This document shows, in pieces, positions 30,801 to 42,800 of a stretch of DNA of 64,000 nucleotides. Position 1 is the stretch's first letter, and every line of letters begins with the position of its first letter. Position numbers and translations under genes: made by a program. The notes below the pieces were generated by a model. That model was not told the DNA's origin. It did not search any database and saw nothing but the letters and a program-made list of their open reading frames with translations. Origin of the DNA: Pipra filicauda. Taxonomy: Eukaryota; Chordata; Aves; Passeriformes; Pipridae. The stretch covers positions 4,993,049-5,057,048 of the forward strand of contig NW_024104365.1 in assembly GCF_003945595.2 (NCBI RefSeq). Direction: 5' to 3'.

Positions 30801-33800
30801 AGAGCAAAATTATTCGTCAGAGACAAAACAACCTACAGAGTAAAACTGCCTGAATATTATGTCTGATCTGTGCTGCTGACATTATAAAGAGCTGATTCTA
30901 TTACTGTGTTTGAGCCAACTCTCCATTATCCTTTCCTGTAAAAAGGGGGAAATGGCACTTGGAAGCATAAAACCTTGGTAAGTAATCATCATGAAATCAA
31001 TGTTTAAGGGGAGAACAAGTGATTCCTTGGCTACAGAATTTGCTACTTCTGTTTTCCCTTTTCCTTGTCCAGAGTAGTAATTCTGCAGGGAATAAGAACT
31101 TGCTCATTGCACTGATACAAATGGAGGCCTATATAACTAGTACTGTTCTGTTTTGTTAATACACTGTAATGCCTATGAACAAGAACTGAAACAAATTTCA
31201 AACAAAGTGTTCAGTTGTATAAAATGATAAGCAATTGAATACCAGAAATGTACAGTGTAAGTTAATATAACCAAGAGTGTTCCTACTGGCTATTCCTGCA
31301 GCACAGGGCAGCACAAGTCTAGCCTGCAGCATCAAATGTGGGAACACTTGGGCTTGCTCAACCTTCCTATGTGGCTCAAGCCTAAGGCCACCAAAATCAG
31401 CTACTCATTTCAGGTTTGTTTTAACTTCAGTAACAGTCAGCATACACTTCAAAACCAGACTCCTAAAATACAAAGCTGCTGTTTTCCAACAATAGCTGAA
31501 AAAAAAATCTCAAGCATTCCTGGAAAAGCAAATCAGTAGGTTGATCTATATTAAGACCAAGTGAAAAATACAGGGTCTTTTACGTGTAGCTTGGCCAGCA
31601 GTAAATCCATAGGAAAGAGCACTGTTCCTCTGCAGACACTGAAAGTTAACCATTCCTTCTTCCCTTTCACTAGCTGAAAACAGGAAGAATGTCAACAGTA
31701 GCTGACAGTGCTTAAAAAACACTTTTCTCTAATATCCTGGCCCATCTATTTAAGTGTAAATCAACAAAATCAAACCTCTATTTCTTCAGTGACAAACAAG
31801 AAGCAGCAACTAACAAAACTTTTTGTAGATACATTTCAGAGAACATTAAAATCTTTTGTCATCTGAGACTCCTGAAAACTTAAGATGGTTCAGTGGTTTA
31901 TTTCTAAAAGTGATTTCGACTTCTCTCAAACCTGCAAAGCATTTTATATATAAAACCAAAAGTTTAATGATCTCAGTGGTTCTGAAGAAAAAAAACATCA
32001 AGGGTGCAGATAAAGTTCCAGTAAACTGTGGTCACCAGAAAGTGAGACAAAGGAAAAGTCAACAATGATATAGTACATAAGATGCATTAACTAAGAGAGA
32101 CATACAGTTAATTTATGATCAATATTTCACTGTTCAAAATTTTTCAACTAAACTTTCACACTGAAGTTCAATACACTTTTGTCAAACCAGTTTAAAGACA
32201 TTATAAAAATCATAGATTGTCACAATTAGAAAAAGTGAAATAAATGTTTCAAATAAAATGTTAGACTTTATCTATAATGTAATAATAGTTACTAGTAATA
32301 ACTGAATTTTATTTACTAAATTGTAGTTATCCGAATTTACTAGAAAACAACTAAGGTTTTGATTGATATTTACTAATTCAAAATCAACCTGCTTTGCCTC
32401 AGTATTTTGTTCATGCCACAGAAGAAAATAACATACCTTTGAAGAATCTGAACTTTTCATATATGGTTCAGCACAATGTGTAACACTTCCTTGTAATACC
32501 TTTTCTATTCTAGCCACAAGGAAGATGTCAGTATGAGGACATGTGACTGAGAATATTCCCTAGAAATGAAACGAGAAATAAATATAAAAGGAAAATGCAG
32601 GCAACATTTTACAACACATAATAGAAAGCCATCCAAGTCATACAGGAAAACTCTTTTCTTGTATCCAAAATCCTACTAATTCTTTAGGTTACTAGTTCTT
32701 ACCTGCTTTGGATATTGTAACACAGTTTCATGAATGTCTTGAATTCTGTGTAAGCTATCACCGCTGCCATTCATCATTTGTTGAGGTACACTGGGTATCA
32801 TGTGCCTTACTGAGGGGTGGTTCAAATCAACGTGGAAATCTGCTGAAATCTTCCTGTTGTTTTTAATATCAAATAGTGACAATGTGACAAAGAAAGGTTC
32901 TACCTAGACATTAAAAAAAAAGAATCAAGTGTCATTACTGGTATCCATATCACTGTAAAAATGTGCCCAAAAGAAAGATGAGTAACATTTTCATAAACAC
33001 ATCCATCACTAGATATTACTGACAAGATGTAAAAGACAGTAAAAGAAAAATTTCTCTCTCTATTGCACAGCAAAAATATTAGCAAAGTTACTTTTTGTAG
33101 GATTTAGGTTTTCATTTTGATTTAAAAGAGTAGAAAAAAAATCCCCATAATACAAACGTCTCAATCACAGCAAGGAATCCCCGCCATTAAGACACTCATT
33201 GACATATTAACAGAAAGTAATTAGAATAATTATTTACATTTGTTGTCGGTCCTTCTTCGTTTTCTGCAACGCAGCTTTGCAAATTAAAAGATAAATCGTT
33301 ACACCTCACAAGAATTTTTTTTCCAAATTTCTCTTCAAATGGTTTCACTTCTGGTTCAATACTAGAAAAGTCTAGTTTCTTTAAAAAGAGAAAATAAAAA
33401 TTACAGTAAGTTGGTTTTCATCTCAAAATGATCAACATAAAAAAAACACTGCTTCCTTTTAAGAAGTCTAACCTGTGCATCTGGATCCAAGGCAAAAAGC
33501 TTAACTCTGCTTTCACTTTTCAGCTTGATTTCTGCTTCTCTGGTACTCTGTTCAAAATAAGAAAAAAAAGTCTTAGTATTGCACTATTAAATAAAAGTGG
33601 ATTTTAGTGTCATCCCTTTTCTGTGATGTTCAAAGCTTTACACATTTTTAATTCATGCATTTGTTTTTCCACTACTGAGCTTTGTAATTCCTTAGTTTAC
33701 ATTGCTCCACCATGTCTAAGTAAAAAGTGAGAGCCTCTCCTCTAAAGGCTTTCTTCCAGGCCTAGAAGTCTAAAAACTTATATCAGCAACATGTAACCTT

Positions 33801-36800
33801 CCAAGCTTATGGGAAGTATACTCCAGCATAACTTACATAGTACTTTGCCTCCTTAAACAACGACTTTCACAACATCATTTTATTTAAATGAAAAAATAAA
33901 TTATGACTGTAGGTTAAAGCTCAGAGCTATCCTGAGAACATAAGATTGCTCAGGAAACAACAGATCATCTAAATTAAGAAACACCATCATAGCTCCCTTT
34001 CTTTTTTCTTTTTCTTGGTTGCTTTCTTTTTTTGCTTCTCTTGAGCTCTATTGCCAAAGAAGTGGTTTTCCTGTGGGTAGCTGGAAAAACCTCCAAAACT
34101 TCCAAAGGATAAACCCCTCACACTTAAAAGTGACTTTGCGGAGTTCACTGTACACTGATCCTGCCTGGGATTTGTGGATAGCCATCTATTAACAGTAAAA
34201 CAAAAGCGAAGTGCTACAAAATAGAATGTGAAAACTGACCGTATACACAGGTTACCTTTTTTGGAAAAAGGTATTATTTAAAGAGTATTCTATGATTTTT
34301 AAAGTCACAGGACATGACAAACGAACATATGCATGTGCCAAAATTATCCATGCAGGAGAGCTGCCATTCCCAAAGTAGCAGCTGGCTAAACAGGGATACA
34401 AAGTATTACATTACAGACAGGTGTCTCTCTTTGGATTAAGCTGTATGGGTTAAAAGAAGTTACAAACTCAAAATTCTCATCACTGACCATCAGCTGGAAG
34501 TGATCTACTGCCTACATCTGCTTTGCTGGAGTTTGAAGCAACTTCTCCTACATCTCAAGAAAAAGAAAAAAACCCAAACCAAAACAAAAGAACATAATCT
34601 AAGAGCTCAAAATCCTATTTTTAGGTGGATAACAGAAATTTAAAAAATAATCTGGTTTAAAGGATGTACTACAGAAAAAAAACTTCTGAGGTGCTATTTT
34701 GAGTAAAAATGCTCTAATGATTTTCATTTAATTTACTTTGTTATCTTTAGCACACACAGGAGAAAAAACAAGAGTTGCTGTGAAAGAGATGACCCAAATA
34801 CTCGATACCAGCAGAGTACTGCCAGAGTCTGCTTGTTCAACAGCAAAGTCTGGTATGACTGAGAAATACAGGAACGTGAAGAAGTTTAAAGATGGCAAAA
34901 AGTTGTGTGCATGTTTTGCAAAGGCAATAATCAGTGGCAAGAACTGAGGATGAACATGACCTAGTCAGAAGAGCAAGATAGAAACTGTTTCAGCTAAAGC
35001 ATCTTGAATAGTTTTAGAGGCTTTGGTGTTTTGTGCACTAAAGACAAGACGAATATATGCATTTTTGACTGACAGATCAGGGACAGTGTTCAGAAGTCAA
35101 GAACAGAAAATGCATGTAGTCATTGACCCTCTCTATAGCATAAGTGACTCTAATTTAATTTCCTCATCTGTAAAACAGAGAGAATATTTTCCCACCTCAG
35201 TGAATTTTGGGGACCCATAATGGCTAAGGAGGTACTTGGGCACACTTATCACGACAGTCACACAGTTATTTTAGAGGGCTAATTCGTTTTATTTCAGGAT
35301 TAAAAAACAAAACAAAACCAAACAACTCCAAAAACAACCGAACAAAAAACCCGAACAAACACCCACTACAAAACCCCTACATTTGCTCTTGGTACTTACA
35401 TTATAGATAAAAGGACTGTGACGTAGGCAGGAAAGACAGACAGAATCAGATATATGTGTGCACATCTGTGCACTGAAGTGCAAAATACCATCTTATTTAA
35501 TTTATATCATAAACTAGCAGCTGTTGATAGAAAAATCAAGGCTTGGAGATGTACTCACAAGGGTTAAACCCTTCCTGAGAGGACTGTTTTTTCCCCTATT
35601 GTCAGGTGCTCTACAATCCCCCCTGAAGGAATTTCTCTCTCCTCATAAGGATATGAGGTCAGCTATTGTGAAATTCTCCTAGAACCAACAAAAATAATAG
35701 AGCAACTATAAACTCATCTAAGAGAAGGCCCAATGCCTTGTAAGGCTTCCACTGGGGAAAAAAAGAACTAAATCCAAACAACAGCTGAAAAGACAGTGCA
35801 AGAATGAATAGAGGACAAAAAAAATCCTCAAAACAAATAGCATTTATATAAAGCAATTGAGTTAAGGCACAAACAGCATACCAATGCATACAGGTAGACT
35901 TTTCTGTGTTCTTCTCCTCAGGAAAAAAAGAAGGCTAGGACAATACATTACCGTGCATTATTTTAAAAGGTAGTGTTTAGTACAGATAAACTAGAATGGG
36001 AAAACAAAAAAACTTATTTTGAAATTTAAATGGGTTATAACTATGGAATAATAATAAAAAAAAAAAGCCAGTGCTTAAAGAGGTGATAAAAATAACACAC
36101 TAGAAAAATACCAAGCTTAAAGAGCTACACGTTTCCGATCCAAAGGTTATGGAAACAGGAAGCAGCAACTGTAGTACTAAAGCCATATGCAGGTGCTGCA
36201 GCCCTGAATTAAAGTGTCTTCTGTAAGGAATATGGAACCTAAACATTACAATAACTCTGACTATAAAGAAAGAATAATCTTCTGTACCAAAAAAAGCATC
36301 TAATTTTGTATTTGTTTCTGAAATAAATTTTCATAGCCTCATGTAAGTGTGATGTTTGATGCTTACAGCTCTTCCAAGGAAACCTTGATTGTATGTACCA
36401 CAATCCCAATTCATTTCCAAATACAGAGGTATCTGGAGCTAGATTATCACATAATAGCTTTTTGTGTATATGTGCTAAATTGATTACAAAGCAGTATCAG
36501 AAAGAATTAAGTCAGCCAACCAATTTGGGTGCTAAAAGCTTGTTAACATATTCTGACTGGATCTTTTGATATTAGCTACCCTAATAGATAGAATTTCGTT
36601 TGCTTGTTCTCAGTTCATAAGCTTTGCTTCCTTCGGGAGTAGTTACTAGGTCAGACAGATCCTCCATAAAGAAGGAGAGAGCATTCCAGAGCATGGTCAA
36701 CTAGAAAAGTTTCAAGACTCCAGGCTGCACCACGCAGAAGAAAAAGGAAGTTACAGGAAAAAGTTTGGATTCTGCAACTTCAATAGAAAAGGTCATCAAT

Positions 36801-39800
36801 TACAGTACTTGGGTGATTTAACAAAAATTTCTCCTTTACAGAACTCACAAAATTTATTGCAACATGCAAGTCCCTGATTTAACTGAAACAAAGTCTGCAA
36901 ATGGGCTGAGGAAGTTACTTTTATTTTCTACTTCTTTCTATTTTATTTTATTCTAATTTCCACCACACTTCTGCAAGAACAAAATTGAAAAGCAAAAACC
37001 ATGGCACTACAGGAATGATCAATGAATCTGCCAGGTCATTATAAATACAAACATCTTAAAATACTTCATCACTTCTATTAAGCTGCTCTGGATTTTTTAA
37101 ATATAAAAATAAAACTTAATTTCAGTATAACTAGATTTCTACAGAAATACTTAAGGACTTACCTGCATGCAATAAACCCATATAAAATACAATTAATTAG
37201 TAAAATTATAATAAAACATGCTGGATTGAAATAACATGTCCAGAGTTATATAGGCAACTTCAAGACAGTATCTAGATTGCTTATAAAAGCAGAAAATGAA
37301 GCAGCTCAATAACCATATTAATGAAAGAGCTTCTAAGCTTTGAAAGCATCACAAACTGACTGAAAGCTAGAAACCAGTGTCTTACCTTTACTGAAAGTTC
37401 ATGTAGCTAACTTATGTTTAGTACTTTATATCCTAAATTGACATTTACTATATATATATATTACCTTGGCAATTTCAGGATAGTAGTTATCAAAACTACT
37501 TGATGAGCTTTCCAGTCTGCTTTGTTCATCATCTGAAATTATAAAACCACATTTTAAAATAAATAAAAAAACCTAAAGTACTCACAAAACTCCATAGCAA
37601 AAATTATTTTTTTTATCTCCTACCCCCTCAAAAATGACAACTGTTAACATAAACAGGTTGTGGACAACTCTATCATTACATTTTGATACAGTGACTTCTT
37701 GGAAGATGTAACTAGTAACAAAAATCAGTATAGTAGCAGTTATTTGTAATCTTACCTAGAACACAGCTTTAATATTAATTTTGATATCTGCACGGGGAAA
37801 GGGGATACTCAATACACAAAATTTACATTACTCTTTCCACTATTCATTGTAACTTGATTTCAAAACAAGTTCCCTCTGTTCATTAGGTTCCCAGCTCTAC
37901 TCTCCAACAGTTACTGGATTTACAAAGCAACCATTCAGTTAGCTATAAGCATCTTACAGTTCTAAGGTCAAATGGGGACCACTGACTAAAATGTCTTTCA
38001 CAGAACTACAAGCTTCTCCTTTTCTGATCTGGCTTTGTTGTAAACACCACGCTAAATTCTGACAGTCTTCAAAGATGTGATATCTCACTTTAAACTGTAA
38101 TGATCCCTTTAGGTACTTGTACTTTCACAATATTTTCCAGGTTCTTCTGGATATGCATATTGTTGGTTTCATACCAGCTTCCCTCCCCATCCATTCTCAG
38201 GCTAGAAACCCTGCGTACCTTCATGAGACTCTCCATTTCTTTTTTCTTGCATTGCAGCCTCGAAGTTAAGCTGAAGGATTTTGTTCAGAGTGTTTATCCA
38301 CTCTTCCATTTCAAGTTCACTGTCAGCAGCTAGAAGATAACTACTCTTGTCTTGCATCTTGAGCTCAAATGCAAAACGTCTGACCTTATTATTCTATAAG
38401 AAAATAAAAGATCTGTGTAATATCTTTACATACTGTCTAATCAAATCAAAGAAAGTTAAACATATTTCAGATGTTTTATACAGAAATACACAGTTTCACA
38501 TTTTGAACAAGTGCATTATAATTACACTTTTTCGTCTCTGACATTTGACCTTCTGAAGTCATTTGTACCACTGCAATAAGAGCAAGTAGGAAAGATAACA
38601 GCCTATTTTCCAGCTTCCCTTAATCATTCTGGTTGCCATCACCTTAAAAAAATCCTAAAAATCAAATTTCCAAGTATCAATTGTTTATGTACCCAGATCA
38701 TCTGGAAATGAAGCTAACCAAGATCTACTAAAGAAAAAAAATTAAAAAAGCAAAAAACTCCATTAATATCTGAGTGACAACTGTTTGCACACAGGGATTT
38801 TATACCAGAGATAAAATCATAACCAACATCAGCCGTGAATTGCTAGTCTTATAAATATACATGAAGTTGGGAATCAGTTCCTCCTTTATTCCTCAACCAT
38901 TACTGTCATCCTTTTTGCCCAGTTTAAATCAAGCCTTCAAATGCTACCTAGCCTGACTCATGTTTCTGGGAATGAATCTTAAATGAAAATTCTGTATTAT
39001 CATCAATTTAATTTTAAAAATTGATAATTCATTAGATAAACATTACACTAAACAATATGACAGACTTAATGGTTGGGGGATTTTTGTTTAAGTTAAATTA
39101 AATGCCAAATTATATTTTAGTTTCACTGTACTTCAGATTTTTCAATTAACAGACTAAGTACTGGTTGGCAAAACAGTCAGCTTTCTACCAAAGATCAGTT
39201 TCTGTTAAGAAGGATACGAACAAATGTACTCCAGATCTATATGGATCTATATGTATGGACTCCAGATCTATAGGCAGTCTTACCAGCAGAAATCAGTGAT
39301 GAAGTAAATGAAAAATCCAAAGAACAGTAACCTCTAACTTTCACAGAATAAAATCTTGACACAGGTGGTACATATCACACTTCTCAGTTTTCACAAGACA
39401 CTGAATTAGAGCAACTATGACTTTATATGTGGCTGTCTGTGTGAACAGTTACACTGCACATATTATGTGCTCCACATCGCTGATCAGAAAAGTCTCAATA
39501 TACTTTAGTATTAAAACAATAACCCCAACAAAACAAAACCCAGAAACCCCAAAAAGTATTCTGGGAATTCCTGTCTCTTCATTTAAGTTTGGGGGAAAAA
39601 AATCCACCCAAACCAAAAACCCCAACCAAACAAAACCCTGCTATTGTACAAATTCAGCATTCCTCTTATACAAGTATTGACAAAGGAGCATATTCTGCTC
39701 TATCTTCAGTGTCTGTTAGTGAAGTCAGTATTTTTCTCTCGGGCATCTACTGGCTTTGAAAAAATAATTATGCACGTGTACTAAATGAACTCAAAAACAG

Positions 39801-42800
39801 AAATGAGAAATGTTATAGGAATGCAATAGTAACTTATCTCCCCTCAGTAGAAAGACTAGCTCTGAAACAAGTAGTTTCATTCTGAGAACAAAAGCCTGGC
39901 AGCATGCCTACCTAAGAAAAACCATTTCTATGAACTCCATGTCAGACTACTCCAAAGTACCGTGGCCACTTTATTTTCCTCTTCCGTTAAATAGAAATGC
40001 AATTTCTACCACTTTTTCCCCCATAACAGTTTATAGTTGCTAATACAACACCAATAATAAGTAACAGTAAAACAATAAAATTAGATCAGTACATAATATA
40101 AAATAATAAAATTACATGTCTGGAATAGGACCATTATATATTTGATATAATATATTTGGTATAATATTTGATAATTCAAAATATTGTTTACTTGCTCCTC
40201 ACCAACAATTCGAGTGAAGAAAATAGCTATTTTCAAACCTCATTATTCTAGCTACTGAACGACTACCTGGTTTCTTAAAAGCGAGCATTAACTGGTTTTG
40301 ACTTTGCATCTGATGTTGATTCATAACTTAGTTTCAAATTTTTACATGCAGTTTTGAAGACCAGATGTCAAGACGAACACTGACGGTACAGTAAAATACA
40401 GTATAGTGTTTGAGACACAAGCCAGTTATTAATTCTAAAGCATCCAAAGGACAGTTTTACTCAAGAACAAAGGAAGAGTAATAAATTTTTTTTAAAAAAA
40501 AAGCAAGCTTCTGGAAGAGTCTGAGGAAACTTCAGGTTACTTGAATTGAACTGACAGAACAGAAAGTATGAACACTATGAAAGTATGAATAAGAAAAAAG
40601 GAGATTTTCAGGTTTTAAACCCCAAAACCATAAAATCATAGAATGGTTAGAGGTTAGAAGGGGCCTCTAGTGGTCATTTCATCCAACCTCCCTCCTCAAG
40701 CATGGCCAACTAGAGCCAGTTGGCACAGGACCATGTCTAGGAAGCTTTTGAAGATCTCCAAGAATAGAGACTCCACAAGCTCTCTGGGCAACCTGAGCCA
40801 ATGCTCAGTCACTCTCACAATGAAAAACTGATGTTTGGAGGGAACCTCCTCTGTTTCAGTTTGTGCCAACTGCCTCCAGCCCTGTCACTGGGCATCACTG
40901 AGCAGAACCTGGCTCTGTCCTCTTTGTACCCTCCCTTCAGGTATTTATATACGTTGACGAGACTACAACTGAGTTTAGGAACCCCTCTTTTGTTTGTTGG
41001 TTTGTTTTAAAAACACAAATCAAACTCATTTCAGTGGAGTTGGCCAGAATTGTACCTCTAAGGCAAAACAATTTTTGTAAAATTGTATATAGAACTCGCA
41101 ATATGGTTAAATTTATTACAGTTCTAAGATTTCAATGCAAATTGCCTATTAAATATGTATCAAAAACATCACTACAATATTTGGGGGAAAAAAATCCTCT
41201 GTACAGCTGCTGTATCTCTTTGTTGAAATCAAACAACCTTATACTAAAAAAATATTATTTAAGAAATACATTTTTATTAAACTTCAGCTACTTCCATGCA
41301 AGTTAAAAAAAAAGTACTAAAACCCAAGGGTTTTTTCCAGGTATGCTGTGCTTAACAGAACAGTTACAGGCTGTACTATAAATACATAACAGAATCACAA
41401 GAAAAAGAAAAATAAGCTTTTCTTTGGCACTTGTTACTGACAAACATTTGACCAAAGCCCTTAACTTTTTAAAATAAAGAAAAGCACACAAAAGTAACAG
41501 TATAAAGGTCAAATGAAAGCATCTGGAAGGGTGACTGAATTTAATACAATTCCCACAACAAAAATCCCACACAAGAAGCTATGAAAAAAATTTTACAGCT
41601 CATGTTAGTACAGAATCCAACTGAAATGAACTTCAGTTTTGTGCTGTCATTAATTTGCCATGATTTAAGTTTTGGGTTCTTTGTGCGTTTGCCTTAAAAT
41701 CTGGTTAACAACTAGTAATTTATGTTCTTTTCAGAAGGATTTTAAAAATTCAGTCTCCTGCCCCTTGAAATCTTGTTCACTGCTTTTGCAAGATGCAGCA
41801 TGTATATCTGTTCCTCTGCATAACAGGTACTTATCGACACATAAAAACACTTATCTGTATTTTGAAAGAAATTGCATTTACCATCAAATACAGAATTAAC
41901 TGGAAAACAGGCAGAATAATTATAATTACCTGAACTACTCCCATGCACGAATCTAGAAATATTGATCCTTTTGGTTCTTTTGATATTTTTTCATCTTTGT
42001 AGAAATTGAGATTATAGGATCCATCACCAAGTTGGATTAAGTGGAAAAATCTTCTTTTAAATGACTAGTGAAAAGAAAGTAGGAAAGAAAAGCAGTTACA
42101 ACACCAGTATTAACCATCTTCATATTACAATACCCATAAGTGCTACTTACACAGTAGGTAATAGAAAAAGAGCTTTTATTTACAAATAACCTAATCAGTA
42201 TCCTCAGAAAATAAACCAGAAATGATTAATTAAAAGAAAATTAACTTATGAGGATCTGCAGCAGAATTGTATATACAAATTGCCAGTATTTTTGACCTAC
42301 TGAGGGATATCTAAAACTGCCTCTACAATATTATCTCGGCTAGGCTTCGCGAACGAAGATTTGAGAAGGATTCTATCCACACTTGCTACAAGCGCGCTGG
42401 TGGCTAAAAAGGCCAATGCCACATCCAGTTGCAAAAGGCACAGCGGAAAGTTTCCTTAGGTGGTATTGGCAAGACACCGTTCGTTCTGCTTTGTCTTTTC
42501 TCCTCAAAAATGGTTCTGCGTGTGTTCTCAAAAGAAGCAGCAGCGTTATAGATGGTGTGTCTCCAGACCTCCTGATTGGAGCCCAGAGTAGACCAATGAT
42601 GAAGATCAATATGGCCAAGGCTGAGATATTATTTCAGGGAGTCCTTGTATCTCCTCTTCGGGGCTCCTCTCTTGTGGCAGCCAGTGGCAAGTTCACCATA
42701 AGAGCACGAATTAGGGAGGCAGTAATCCTCCATCCTGGAGACGTGCCCTGCCCGACGCAGCTGCGTTCTCAGCAACACGGCCTCAATACTTGTAACTGAC

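Noticed and set aside
34738..34947. Plus-strand open frame beginning [18 protein letters not shown]
   Set aside because: HTGEK resembles a zinc-finger linker, but there are no paired Cys and His residues, no exon context and no neighbours of the kind. Treated as chance.
42383..42799. Open frame of 138 codons on the plus strand
   Set aside because: It is antisense to the RTE-like element, whose minus strand carries the recognisable protein motifs.
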